NCBI RefSeq assembly: GCF_000412675.1
Contig: NC_021505.1
Location: 5,698,501 to 5,762,500, forward strand
DNA: 64,000 bases
Reading direction: 5' to 3'
DNA from: Pseudomonas putida NBRC 14164
GTDB taxonomy: Bacteria > Pseudomonadota > Gammaproteobacteria > Pseudomonadales > Pseudomonadaceae
Position numbers and translations under genes: made by a program. The notes under the pieces are model-generated. The model had not been told where the DNA came from. It was given only the letters and a program-made list of their open reading frames with translations, and searched no databases. This document shows, piece after piece, positions 1 through 11,113 of the stretch (position 1 is the first letter of the stretch; every line of letters begins with the position of its first letter).

Positions 1-1551
<1,551 letters not shown>

Positions 1552-1683
1552 TTTTTTACCATTTAGCTCGTAGGAAAAACCCGAGATTAAAGCCGAAAAC
1601 CTCACCAAGGGTTCCTAAATGGGCAAAACCAAGGCAGGATTTCCACCAACTTTTGCTGCCCCGCCCCGTTCAGGAGGCTTTTC

Positions 1684-2076
1684 ATGAAACGCATTTCGAC
1701 TCTTTTCCTGCTCGCATCACTGGGTTTGGCTGCGGGAACTGTACAAGCGGCCCAGCCGGACCCAGGCCTGACCGGTTGCGCCGCCAAGCGCAGCGCCATC
1801 GAGAACCAGTTGAAAATCGCCCGCGACCACGGCAACAGCGACCAGGTCGCCGGGCTGGAGGAAGCACTGCGTGGCGTGGACAACTGCACCGACGCGAGCC
1901 TGCGCAAAGAGCGTGAGCAGAAGGTGCTGGATGCACGTCACGAAGTGGCGCAGCGGGAAAAAGACCTGAAGAAAGCCGAGAAAAAAGGCGACGCGGAGAA
2001 GATCAACAAGCGCAAGGACAAGCTTGCCGAATCGCGTAAAGAGTTGCAGGAAGCCGTGGACGATCTGGATCGCTGA
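1684..2076 (+). CDS. DUF1090 family periplasmic protein
   Basis: This 130-residue protein has a cleavable signal peptide (KR, hydrophobic core LFLLASLGLAAG, likely cleavage after VQA). The mature part has two cysteines (TGCAAK and DNCTDA) and then a long, highly charged coiled-coil-like helix rich in Lys and Glu. It matches the DUF1090 family (E. coli YqjC type), whose function is unknown; a periplasmic location is inferred. A strong Shine-Dalgarno sequence (caggagg) lies 7 bp before the ATG. It is a stand-alone gene closed on its 3' side by a REP pair. Confidence 0.85.
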   Translation: MKRISTLFLLASLGLAAGTVQAAQPDPGLTGCAAKRSAIENQLKIARDHGNSDQVAGLEEALRGVDNCTDASLRKEREQKVLDARHEVAQREKDLKKAEKKGDAEKINKRKDKLAESRKELQEAVDDLDR

Positions 2077-2092
2077 CAGCGATTTGCGTTGC

Positions 2093-2202
2093 CCTTACTG
2101 GCCTCATCGCCGGCAAGCCAGCTCCAACAGGTATCACACTGCCTTCAATTACTGCGCAGTACCTGTGTGAACTGGCTTGCCGGCGATGAGGCCACAGCAG
2201 GC
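2093..2202. repeat. Inverted REP pair, GCCGGCAAGCCAG type
   Basis: Two REP units face each other: gcctcatcgccggcaagcca with cagctccaacagg on the left, and the reverse complement with cctgtgtgaactggcttgccggcgatgaggc on the right, about 40 bp apart. The pair separates the convergent DUF1090 and cytochrome genes and could act as a bidirectional transcription barrier. Confidence 0.85.
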
Positions 2203-2204
2203 CA

Positions 2205-2651
2205 TCAATGATTACGAAACTCGGTATGGCACGCCTTGCACGCCGCTTCGACCTTATCCATCGGCGCTTTCAGCTGTGCAGCGTCCAGCGGCTGGCTGCG
2301 GCTGACATCGACCAGTTCGCCCGTGACGCTTTCCAGCTGCCGGGCCAGGTCATGAAAACGCGCCTGACGCTCCCATACCTCTGCGCGCGCGGCACTGTCA
2401 CCGCCATCGCGCACCTGCGGAAAGTGCTGCCAGGGTTGATGCGACAGGCTGTCCAGCTTCAGCGCACCGTCGGCAAACTTCAGCCCGTCGAACGGCAACC
2501 GGCCACGCAGCATGCCGCCCAGGTCTTCACTGGTCTTGAGCATGTCCTTGAATATCACCTTGCGTTTGCCCAGTGGCGAGTTGGGGTCAACCCGGTCACA
2601 ACCACTCAGGGCCAGGGCGGCCAGCAGAACAACGGTCAATCGCTTCAACAT
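2205..2651 (-). CDS. Cytochrome c'-like lipoprotein
   Basis: This is a roughly 148-residue lipoprotein precursor with lipobox LSGC directly after a short hydrophobic signal. A single c-type heme motif CKACH sits close to the C-terminus, as in cytochrome c' (a four-helix bundle with C-terminal heme). It is expected to be membrane-anchored in the periplasm and to bind heme; the redox partner is unknown. I chose the ATG at 2651. A GTG three codons upstream (2660) is an alternative. It is transcribed divergently from mltA. Confidence 0.8.
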   Translation of the reverse strand: MLKRLTVVLLAALALSGCDRVDPNSPLGKRKVIFKDMLKTSEDLGGMLRGRLPFDGLKFADGALKLDSLSHQPWQHFPQVRDGGDSAARAEVWERQARFHDLARQLESVTGELVDVSRSQPLDAAQLKAPMDKVEAACKACHTEFRNH

Positions 2652-2770
2652 CACGCTCACTTCGGCCTACGCAAATGGGCGGCCAGTATCGCTGCCCAAG
2701 GGCCAAACACCAATAGCCACATAAAAAACAGGGGCGAATTTTCATGTTCGCCCATGACAGGAATGCACAC

Positions 2771-3922
2771 ATGACATCTGCCCTGCGCCACCTGGCCTGG
2801 ACACTCCCAGTGCTGGCTTTGCTGGCCGGCTGCAACGGCGGCGAAAGCGCCAAGCCCGAGCCCCACGCCATCGCCACCTACGCCCCGGCCACCTGGAAAG
2901 ACCTGCCCGCAGTCAGCGACGAAGACCTGCTGGCCGGTTTCTACGCCTGGCGCAGCGGCTGTGAGAAGCTCAAGCGCGACCCGGTGTGGGCCGCCACCTG
3001 CGAAGCTGCCGGCAGCGACACGGCGAGCGCTGCCCAGGTGCGTACCTTCCTTGAGCAGAATCTGCAGGTTTATGGCCTGCGCTCCGCCGAGAACAATGCC
3101 AACGGCCTGATTACCGGTTACTACGAGCCGGTCTACCCCGGCAGCCTGAGCCAATCAGCCACCAACCATGTGGCGGTTTACGGCCCCCCGGATGACATGA
3201 TCGTGGTCGACCTGGCCAGCGTCTACCCCGAGCTGAAGGGCAAGCGCCTGCGTGGTCGGCTCGATGGCCGGGTACTCAAACCATACGACACTGCCGAAGT
3301 GATCAACCGTAACGGCGTCAAGGCACCGGTGCTGGCCTGGCTGACCGACCCGATGGACCTGCAATTCCTGCAGATCCAGGGTTCGGGCCGGGTACAACTG
3401 GAAGACGGCCGTCAGCTGCGCCTGGGCTACGCCGACCAGAACGGCCACCCCTACAGGCCGATCGGCCGCTGGCTGGTGGAACAGGGCCAGCTGAAAAAAG
3501 AAGAAGTGAGCATGGGTGCGATTCATGCCTGGGCCCAGGCCAACCCACAGCGCGTACCAGAACTGCTGGCCAGCAACCCCAGCTACGTGTTCTTCAGCAC
3601 CCGCCCGGACAGCAACGAAGGCCCGCGCGGTTCGTTGAACGTACCGCTGACAGCGGGCTACAGCGTGGCCATCGACCGCAAGGTGATTCCGCTGGGCAGC
3701 CTGTTGTGGCTTTCCACCACGCGCCCGGACGGCTCGCCAGTGGTGCGCCCGGTGGGTGCGCAGGACACTGGTGGCGCGATTGCGGGTGAAGTGCGTGCCG
3801 ACCTGTTCTGGGGCACCGGGCCGGAAGCCGGCGAGCTGGCGGGGAACATGAAGCAGCAGGGGCAGATCTGGATGCTCTGGCCTAAAGGCCAGCCGCTACC
3901 TGAGGTACCTAAGGTACCTTGA
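2771..3922 (+). CDS. mltA: Membrane-bound lytic murein transglycosylase A
   Basis: This 383-residue outer-membrane lipoprotein (lipobox LLAGC) cleaves peptidoglycan glycan strands and leaves 1,6-anhydro-muramic ends. Visible family features are ITGYYEP, the IQGSGRV segment and the C-terminal 3D domain with the catalytic Asp in AQDTGGAIAGEVRADLFWG. The start at 2771 is preferred over an in-frame ATG at 2744 because it puts the signal peptide at the N-terminus and has an AGGA sequence at a suitable distance. The C-terminus has a short duplicated EVPKVP end and runs into a REP pair. Confidence 0.94.
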   Translation: MTSALRHLAWTLPVLALLAGCNGGESAKPEPHAIATYAPATWKDLPAVSDEDLLAGFYAWRSGCEKLKRDPVWAATCEAAGSDTASAAQVRTFLEQNLQVYGLRSAENNANGLITGYYEPVYPGSLSQSATNHVAVYGPPDDMIVVDLASVYPELKGKRLRGRLDGRVLKPYDTAEVINRNGVKAPVLAWLTDPMDLQFLQIQGSGRVQLEDGRQLRLGYADQNGHPYRPIGRWLVEQGQLKKEEVSMGAIHAWAQANPQRVPELLASNPSYVFFSTRPDSNEGPRGSLNVPLTAGYSVAIDRKVIPLGSLLWLSTTRPDGSPVVRPVGAQDTGGAIAGEVRADLFWGTGPEAGELAGNMKQQGQIWMLWPKGQPLPEVPKVP

Positions 3923-3933
3923 TCGGCGGTGGA

Positions 3934-4022
3934 TTCTTCGCGGGCTTGCCCGCTCCCACAGGTACACCACAGCCCTTGAATACTGTGGTGCCTGTGGGAG
4001 CGGGCAAGCCCGCGAAGAAGGC
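3934..4022. repeat. Inverted REP pair, CGGGCTTGCCCG type
   Basis: The left unit is cttcgcgggcttgcccgctc plus ccacagg. The right unit is its inverse (cctgtgggagcgggcaag then cccgcgaag). The spacer holds a further short inverted repeat (caccacag / ctgtggtg). It lies between the convergent mltA and the MAPEG gene. Confidence 0.9.
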
Positions 4023-4031
4023 AACGCGGTT

Positions 4032-4418
4032 TCAGATGGAAACCACGAAGAACGACACGATAATTGCCAACCCGGCAAACCACACCAGCGAGCGCAAGGC
4101 CGCCCAATCGGCCAGGTAGCAGATGATGTAAAGCAAGCGGCTGGTGATGTACATCACCCCCAGCACATCCTGCGTCACCTGCTCGGCATTACCGACGATA
4201 TCCGCCACCAGCACCGCAGCCGCAAACGCCGGGAATGCCTCGTAGCCATTCTGCTGCGCCGCATGGGCACGCCGTGGCAAGCCCGACAAGGTATCAAGGA
4301 AGGCTCGCGGGTCGTGATTGTCCTTGAGGCCGAACCGGCCGCTGGCCACCTTGGCGATCAAGGCACAAAGCGGGTTAAGCAGCAGCGCGATCAGGATGCA
4401 CCACAGGGCAACGGTCAT
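4032..4418 (-). CDS. MAPEG family membrane protein
   Basis: This 128-residue protein has four hydrophobic segments: an N-terminal one (LWCILIALLLNPL), two in the middle, and a C-terminal LVWFAGLAIIVSFFVV. The motif QNGYEAFPAFAAAV, with the NxxE pattern, is typical of MAPEG proteins (eicosanoid and glutathione metabolism superfamily). Bacterial members of this size are inner-membrane proteins of uncertain substrate. The ATG at 4418 is used; the longer upstream frame overlaps the EamA gene. The EamA gene ends 26 bp upstream, so the two may be co-transcribed. Confidence 0.85.
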   Translation of the reverse strand: MTVALWCILIALLLNPLCALIAKVASGRFGLKDNHDPRAFLDTLSGLPRRAHAAQQNGYEAFPAFAAAVLVADIVGNAEQVTQDVLGVMYITSRLLYIICYLADWAALRSLVWFAGLAIIVSFFVVSI

Positions 4419-4444
4419 GCTCAGACTCCTTGTTCGATAATGGG

Positions 4445-5278
4445 TTAGAGCTTCATCACCAGCATGCCTGCGAGGACCAGCCCGCAAGCTAGGAGTCTCG
4501 GCCCGCCAAAAGGTTCTTTGAGGTAGCGCATACCCAGCAGCACCACCAGAATCACGCTCAACTCCCGCAATGCGGCCGCCTCGGCCACTGACCCCAGGTG
4601 CATGGCCCACAACACCAGGGCATAACTGAACAATACGCAGAACCCCACCGCCAGCCCCAGGCGCCATTGCGTTCGCCAGAACAGGACGAACGGTGCCCGC
4701 CGCGCCACGCTGGCCAGCAGCGGGAATTGCCAGGCACTGAGCAATGTCAGCCATACCAGGTAATCCCACGGTTTACCCCACAAGCGCACGGCCTGGCCGT
4801 CGAACCAGGTGTAGCAGCCGATGCACAGGCCGATCAGGGCCACCACCGGCAGCATCGACCAAGGCAGCCGGTCACCGCCGCCGCCCTGCCACAACAGGCA
4901 GGCCATGCCACACGGGATCAGCAGGATGCCGATGATCTGCTGCTGGCTCAGCGACTCCCCGGCAAAGGCCAGCGTCAGCCCCAGCACCACCAGCGGCGAC
5001 AGCCCGCGCATCAGAGGATAGACCAGCCCCAGGTCGCCCACGCGGTAGGCCTTGATCAGCAGGTAGCGGTACAACTGCTCGGCCAGCGCCGAGGCTATCA
5101 GCCAAGGCCATATCTCAGCCGGCGGCACATCGACGAAGGCCACAGCCAGCACTGCGAACACCAGCGCCACCGTGTCCATGCTGGCGATCACCAGCAAGCG
5201 CTCGCCGCTGAATTTGATCAGGGTATTCCAGGTCGCATGCAGCAGGGCGGCGACCAGCACCAGGGATGTTGCCAACAC
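4445..5278 (-). CDS. EamA/DMT family transporter
   Basis: This 277-residue protein has about ten predicted transmembrane helices in two repeated halves, the EamA (drug/metabolite transporter) architecture. The N-terminus carries the family-like HATWNTLIKFS and the first repeat ends with a glycine- and proline-rich helix. The substrate cannot be told from sequence. The start is a GTG at 5278 preceded by AAGAAGG. It is located in the inner membrane, is probably first in a two-gene unit with the MAPEG gene, and is divergent from the antiporter gene. Confidence 0.85.
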   Translation of the reverse strand: MLATSLVLVAALLHATWNTLIKFSGERLLVIASMDTVALVFAVLAVAFVDVPPAEIWPWLIASALAEQLYRYLLIKAYRVGDLGLVYPLMRGLSPLVVLGLTLAFAGESLSQQQIIGILLIPCGMACLLWQGGGGDRLPWSMLPVVALIGLCIGCYTWFDGQAVRLWGKPWDYLVWLTLLSAWQFPLLASVARRAPFVLFWRTQWRLGLAVGFCVLFSYALVLWAMHLGSVAEAAALRELSVILVVLLGMRYLKEPFGGPRLLACGLVLAGMLVMKL

Positions 5279-5332
5279 GCCTTCTTGTCCTTATGGCTGA
5301 TTATGGCTGTGAATATATAGCGTTCAGGGGGG

Positions 5333-5423
5333 CTTTGTGGGAGCGGGCATGCCCGCGAAGAATGCAACTCGGTGTATGGCACCGGCTGTGCCGGTGTTCG
5401 CGGGCACGCCCGCTCCCACAGGG
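5333..5423. repeat. Inverted REP pair, CGGGCATGCCCG type
   Basis: The left unit is tgtgggagcgggcatgcccg then cgaag. The right unit is ttcgcgggcacgcccgctcc plus cacaggg. The spacer holds the inner hairpin accggctgtgccggt. The left unit carries the exact site (gtgggAGcgggcat) matching the IS110 insertion target at 11.1/12.27 kb. Confidence 0.9.
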
Positions 5424-5560
5424 TATCCAGTGCAGACTGTTACGGGAACGATTTGGACTAATTGGGTCAAACTCTGTGTCCCGAACCCCGCGCCAGGTCA
5501 TCAAAGAACTGCCCGAGCCATTCGGGTAACGACTTGGAAGCCACTGTCACAGGATTCGGG

Positions 5561-6796
5561 ATGCTTGAATTAGTTGCCGCGTTTATCTGCCTCACCACCC
5601 TCCTCACCTATGTAAATTACCGCTTCATCGGCCTGCCCCCCGCCATTGGCGTGATGGTCACGGCGTTGCTGTTCTCCCTGATGCTGCAGGGCCTGAGCCT
5701 GATCGGCTTCCCTGGCCTGGAAGAACGCGTCGAAGGGCTGATGAACCAGATCGATTTCAACGACCTGCTGATGCACTGGATGCTGGCGTTCCTGCTGTTT
5801 GCCGGCGCACTGCACGTGAACCTCAGCGATCTGCGCAGTTACCGCTGGCCGATCGGTTTGCTCGCGACAATCGGGGTGCTGATTGCCACCGTGGTCATCG
5901 GTTACCTGTCGCACTGGGTATTCGCGATGTTCGGCTGGCAAGTGCCACTGATCTACTGCCTGCTGTTCGGTGCGCTGATCTCGCCTACCGACCCGATTGC
6001 CGTGCTGGGCGCGCTGCGTACCGCCAACGCCTCCAAACCGCTGAAAACCACCATCGTCGGCGAGTCACTGTTCAACGATGGCACCGCGGTGGTGGTGTTC
6101 ACCGTATTGCTGGGCATCATCCAGCTGGGTGAAACGCCGAGCATGACCGACACGGCGATCCTGTTCGCCCGCGAGGCCATCGGCGGCGTGGTGTTTGGTG
6201 GCCTGATCGGCTACGCCACCTACCGCATGATCAAGAGCGTCGAGCAGTACCAGGTGGAAGTCATGCTGACACTGGCGCTGGTCATCGGCGGCTCGGCCAT
6301 GTGCTACGAGCTGCACGTCTCGGCGCCGATCGCCATGGTGGTGGCCGGCCTGATCATCGGCAACCTGGGGCGCAACCTGGCGATGAACGACATGACCCGT
6401 CGCTACATGGACGGTTTTTGGGAGCTGATCGATGACATGCTCAACGCCCTGCTGTTCGCGCTGATCGGCCTTGAGCTGCTGCTGTTGCCGTTCAACTGGA
6501 TGCACCTGGCGGCCGGCAGTGTGCTGGCGCTGGCGGTGCTGCTGTCGAGGCTGCTGACCGTGGCCCCGGCCATTGTGTTGCTGCGCCGCTGGCGCCCGGT
6601 GCCCAAAGGCACGGTGCGGGTGCTGACCTGGGGCGGCCTGCGTGGCGGGGTGTCGGTGGCACTGGCGCTGTCGCTGCCACTGGGCGCGGAGCGTGACCTG
6701 CTGCTGTCGATCACCTACATCGTGGTGTTGTCGTCGATCCTGGTGCAGGGCTTGAGCATCGGGCGGGTGGTGCGCAAGGTCAGCGCCCAGCCGTAA
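5561..6796 (+). CDS. Na+/H+ antiporter, CPA1 (NhaP-type) family
   Basis: This 411-residue integral membrane protein has about 12 hydrophobic segments. The signature ISPTDPIAVLGAL, with the paired acidic and Asp-Pro region, is followed by GESLFNDGTAVVVF (the ND motif of CPA1 exchangers) and later by GGLRGGVSVALALSLP. These define the cation:proton antiporter 1 family, which exchanges Na+ or K+ for protons at the inner membrane. The ATG at 5561 follows AGGATTCGG; the frame is open further upstream but that part looks non-coding and overlaps the promoter region. It is convergent with the thioesterase gene across a shared terminator. Confidence 0.92.
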   Translation: MLELVAAFICLTTLLTYVNYRFIGLPPAIGVMVTALLFSLMLQGLSLIGFPGLEERVEGLMNQIDFNDLLMHWMLAFLLFAGALHVNLSDLRSYRWPIGLLATIGVLIATVVIGYLSHWVFAMFGWQVPLIYCLLFGALISPTDPIAVLGALRTANASKPLKTTIVGESLFNDGTAVVVFTVLLGIIQLGETPSMTDTAILFAREAIGGVVFGGLIGYATYRMIKSVEQYQVEVMLTLALVIGGSAMCYELHVSAPIAMVVAGLIIGNLGRNLAMNDMTRRYMDGFWELIDDMLNALLFALIGLELLLLPFNWMHLAAGSVLALAVLLSRLLTVAPAIVLLRRWRPVPKGTVRVLTWGGLRGGVSVALALSLPLGAERDLLLSITYIVVLSSILVQGLSIGRVVRKVSAQP

Positions 6797-6797
6797 G

Positions 6798-6830
6798 ATT
6801 TTCGGGGCCGCTTTGCGGCCCCAAAAAATC
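6798..6830. terminator. Shared bidirectional terminator
   Basis: A stem of GGGGCCGC (6804-6811) and GCGGCCCC (6815-6822) with a TTT loop is flanked by A/T runs on both sides (gatttt / aaaaaatc). It lies between the convergent antiporter and thioesterase genes. Confidence 0.85.
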
Positions 6831-6831
6831 G

Positions 6832-7233
6832 TCACTCGACTGCCGAATCCGGGAACTGGTCCTGGACATACTTGATCTCGGTGCGCCCGTGCGCTGCCGG
6901 CAAGCCGTCTTCACCGAGATTGACGAACACCATCTTGTCGACGGTCAGAATGCTCTTGCGGGTGATCTTGTTGCGCACTTCGCACTTGAGGGTGATCGAG
7001 GTGCGGCCGAACTCTGTGGCAGTGATGCCCAGCTCGATGATGTCACCCTGGCGCGAAGCGCTGACGAAGTTGATTTCCGATATGTATTTGGTCACGACGC
7101 GCTGGTTGCCCAGCTGGACGATGGCGTAAATGGCCGCCTCTTCGTCGATCCAGCGCAACAGGCTGCCACCGAACAGGGTGCCATTGGGGTTGAGGTCTTC
7201 GGGTTTAACCCACTTGCGGGTGTGAAAGTTCAT
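6832..7233 (-). CDS. Acyl-CoA thioesterase (hotdog fold, YciA-like)
   Basis: This 133-residue hotdog-fold protein hydrolyses acyl-CoA thioesters. The signature NPNGTLFGGSLLRWIDEEAA carries the catalytic Asp on the hot-dog helix, as in YciA/BACH-type thioesterases. The strands that follow (VTKYISEINFV, GDIIELGITATEFGRTSITL) fit the fold. It is cytoplasmic. It starts at ATG 7233 with aggag upstream and reads away from the ahcY promoter. The natural acyl chain preference cannot be judged. Confidence 0.9.
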   Translation of the reverse strand: MNFHTRKWVKPEDLNPNGTLFGGSLLRWIDEEAAIYAIVQLGNQRVVTKYISEINFVSASRQGDIIELGITATEFGRTSITLKCEVRNKITRKSILTVDKMVFVNLGEDGLPAAHGRTEIKYVQDQFPDSAVE

Positions 7234-7336
7234 CTGTACTCCTGACCTGCTTGGCTAACGTGTAGCAATGATGGCAGAGCGGCCGCCATCGCTCCATTGA
7301 ACATCGACTATCGTCTCGATTAATCGACAGAAAACC

Positions 7337-7365
7337 TTGGGCAAGTGGCCGCGCGCGGCTATAAT
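7337..7365 (+). promoter_or_regulatory. Sigma70 promoter of ahcY-metF
   Basis: The -35 is TTGGGC (7337-7342) and the -10 is a perfect TATAAT (7360-7365), with exactly 17 bp between them. Transcription should begin near 7372, just upstream of the SAH riboswitch. Confidence 0.85.
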
Positions 7366-7412
7366 CTGCGCCGTTTCACATGGTCGCCCACTGCGGCGCC
7401 ATGCCCGCCACC

Positions 7413-8938
<1,526 letters not shown>

Positions 8939-8970
8939 GTAGTCGCAGGCAACGCTTCGCAACGATGCCC

Positions 8971-9003
8971 AAGCCAGGCCGGCCCACACCGCCCTGGCTT
9001 TTA
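8971..9003 (+). terminator. Terminator/attenuator after ahcY
   Basis: AAGCCAGG (8971-8978) pairs with CCTGGCTT (8993-9000), followed by TT. It is a factor-independent terminator of moderate strength, so metF may be transcribed by partial read-through. Confidence 0.65.
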
Positions 9004-9006
9004 CTT

Positions 9007-9032
9007 GCAGCCTGCCGCTTGAAGCAGGCTGC
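9007..9032 (+). promoter_or_regulatory. Leader hairpin before metF
   Basis: GCAGCCTGC (9007-9015) and GCAGGCTGC (9024-9032) form a perfect 9-bp stem directly ahead of the metF ribosome-binding site (gagga at about 9034). It could protect the processed metF message or modulate its translation. No aptamer signature was recognised. Confidence 0.5.
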
Positions 9033-9046
9033 TTGAGGAACGAGTA

Positions 9047-9892
9047 ATGTCACAAGAACGCCGCTACAGTTTCGAGTTCTTCCCGACCAAGACCGACGCC
9101 GGTCACGAAAAGCTGATGGGCGTCGCCCGCCAGCTGGCCACCTACAACCCGGACTTCTTCTCCTGCACCTACGGTGCCGGTGGCTCGACCCGCGACCGCA
9201 CGCTGAACACCGTGCTGCAGCTGGAAAGCGAAGTGAAGGTACCCGCCGCACCGCACCTGTCGTGCGTGGGCGACTCCAAGGACGACTTGCGCGCCCTGCT
9301 GGCGGAATACAAGGCTGCCGGCATCAAGCGCATCGTCGCCCTGCGTGGCGACCTGCCATCGGGCATGGGCATGGCCAGTGGCGAACTACGCTACGCCAGC
9401 GACCTGGTCGAGTTCATCCGCCAGGAAACCGCTGACCACTTCCACCTGGAAGTGGCCGCCTACCCGGAAATGCACCCACAGGCGCGCAATTTCGAAACCG
9501 ACCTGGCCAACTTCGTGCACAAGGTCAAGGCTGGCGCCGACAGCGCCATCACCCAGTACTTCTTCAACGCCGACAGCTACTTCTACTTCGTCGAGCGCGC
9601 ACAGAAGCTGGGCGTGGACATCCCGGTGGTACCCGGCATCATGCCGATCACCAACTACAGCAAGCTGGCGCGCTTCTCCGACGCTTGTGGCGCCGAGATC
9701 CCGCGCTGGATCCGCAAGCAGCTGGAAGCCTATGCCGACGACACCGCCAGCATCCAGGCATTTGGCGAAGAAGTGATTACCCGCATGTGCGAACAGCTGC
9801 TGCAAGGCGGCGCACCGGGCCTGCACTTCTACACCTTGAACCAGGCCGAGCCAAGCCTGGCGATCTGGAACAACCTGAAGCTGCCGCGCTGA
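9047..9892 (+). CDS. metF: 5,10-methylenetetrahydrofolate reductase
   Basis: This 281-residue cytoplasmic flavoenzyme reduces 5,10-methylene-THF to 5-methyl-THF, the methyl donor for homocysteine remethylation. The N-terminal SFEFFPTK and TYGAGG are family signatures. The FAD barrel continues with RGDLP, a conserved Glu/Asp-rich helix and PGIMPITNYSKL. The length matches the E. coli-type enzyme. The ATG at 9047 follows gaggaacgagta. It forms a methyl-cycle unit with ahcY: AhcY yields homocysteine and MetF supplies the methyl group to turn it back into methionine. Confidence 0.96.
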   Translation: MSQERRYSFEFFPTKTDAGHEKLMGVARQLATYNPDFFSCTYGAGGSTRDRTLNTVLQLESEVKVPAAPHLSCVGDSKDDLRALLAEYKAAGIKRIVALRGDLPSGMGMASGELRYASDLVEFIRQETADHFHLEVAAYPEMHPQARNFETDLANFVHKVKAGADSAITQYFFNADSYFYFVERAQKLGVDIPVVPGIMPITNYSKLARFSDACGAEIPRWIRKQLEAYADDTASIQAFGEEVITRMCEQLLQGGAPGLHFYTLNQAEPSLAIWNNLKLPR

Positions 9893-9925
9893 AACTTTTT
9901 GGCAAAGTCTGCTTAAGAAATGATT

Positions 9926-9960
9926 AAGGCTTTGGTCATAGACTAAAGCCTTATTCATTT
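9926..9960 (+). terminator. Terminator of metF
   Basis: AAGGCTTT (9926-9933) pairs with AAAGCCTT (9945-9952) and is followed by the T-rich attcattt. Confidence 0.75.
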
Positions 9961-9983
9961 CCGGGTTACAGGTCTTGCCAGCC

Positions 9984-11060
9984 ATGCAGCATCCCCAGCC
10001 ATCGCGCCCACAACTTGTCTACCTGGCTTTTGGTCCGGCAACCTACCATCAGGAAGCCTGCTTCAGCATCGTCAGCGCCCTCGCCCACCTGGGCCCGGCA
10101 GCAGGCGAAGCCATGGACATCCAGGTATACACCGACAACCCGCAGCCCTACGCCAGGCTGCCCGTCACGGTCCACTTGCTGGACGAAGCCACGCGCCAGG
10201 CATGGAACGCCCCACACGGTTATCATTTTCGCAGCAAGCATGTGCTGCTGCGCCAAGTGCTGCAGCAACACCCGCTGGCCGTGCTGATCGACACCGACAC
10301 CTTCTTCCGCACATCGCCGCTGCAGCTGTTCGCCCGGGTGGCCCCTGGCAAGCTGCTGTGCAATGCCATCGGCCCACGCTATGGTGCGAACCAGAAGTGC
10401 CTGCTGTACAAGAACCTGCTGTCCATACTGCAAGCCCGGGGCCTGGCCGACTGCCAGATGCCACTGGTCAATTCTGGGGTAATCGGCCTCACAGCCGCGG
10501 ACGCCAGCATCCTGGACCGTTCCATCGACCTGATGGACGAGTTCCACCCGCTGGCGCGCGAGGCGTACACACTCGAAGAGTTCTGCCTGGCGGTGGCGGC
10601 CTACCGCAAACTGGAGCTGGCCGAGTGCACCGATGTCATTCACCACTACTGGAGCCGCAAGGCGCAGTTCCGCGCCAAGATCCAGGCCTGGTTGCGCAAG
10701 CACGGCCATGACCCGCTGAGCCAGGCGGCGCTGGCCGACGTCGCCTTGGTCAATGACCAGCTACCACGGCCGCCAGCCCTGCACCGCCTGGGCTACAAGG
10801 CGCTGAGCCTGACCCTGCCGCGCCACGAACGCCAGTTTGCCCGCGAGCTGCTGTATGGGTGCTACCCCTACCCCAACGAATTCGACCTCGCCTGCGCGCC
10901 GGCCTGGTGGGACAAAGCCCTGGAAAACCTCAATGCCCGTCATGGCCAGGTGCAGCCCGAGCAACTGCGCCAGTGCTTGCGCCACCCGGGGTTGCGCCTG
11001 TCGTTGGGCGAACGGCGCAAAGAGATCGAGGTGCATCTGCTGAGAACCTCGCAAGGCTGA
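9984..11060 (+). CDS. Putative GT-A-fold glycosyltransferase (orphan)
   Basis: This 358-residue protein has an N-terminal strand LVYLAFGPATYHQEACFSI and a DxD-type motif VLIDTDTFF about a third of the way in, with a conserved-looking NSGVIGL later. Together these suggest a nucleotide-sugar glycosyltransferase of the GT-A fold, but no named family was recognised and the acceptor is unknown. It has no signal peptide or membrane segment. The ATG at 9984 is used; a TTG at 9975 is possible. It lies alone between the metF terminator and an IS110 element and is not part of a visible polysaccharide cluster. Confidence 0.6.
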   Translation: MQHPQPSRPQLVYLAFGPATYHQEACFSIVSALAHLGPAAGEAMDIQVYTDNPQPYARLPVTVHLLDEATRQAWNAPHGYHFRSKHVLLRQVLQQHPLAVLIDTDTFFRTSPLQLFARVAPGKLLCNAIGPRYGANQKCLLYKNLLSILQARGLADCQMPLVNSGVIGLTAADASILDRSIDLMDEFHPLAREAYTLEEFCLAVAAYRKLELAECTDVIHHYWSRKAQFRAKIQAWLRKHGHDPLSQAALADVALVNDQLPRPPALHRLGYKALSLTLPRHERQFARELLYGCYPYPNEFDLACAPAWWDKALENLNARHGQVQPEQLRQCLRHPGLRLSLGERRKEIEVHLLRTSQG

Positions 11061-11089
11061 TACGCCCGCAACCCCATTGCCTTACACCA

Positions 11090-11101
11090 TCCCTGTGGGA
11101 G
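11090..11101. repeat. Left fragment of the REP unit split by the IS
   Basis: ccctgtgggAG is the outer part of a REP unit whose remainder (AGcgggcatgcccgcgaag) resumes at 12272, after the insertion. The AG (CT on the minus strand) is present on both sides. Confidence 0.85.
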
Positions 11102-11113
11102 ATTCTATGGTTT

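Noticed and set aside
4598-5320. 240-codon Gln/Pro/His-rich frame opposite the EamA gene
   Set aside because: Composition is that of an antisense frame; the EamA protein has a full set of membrane helices.
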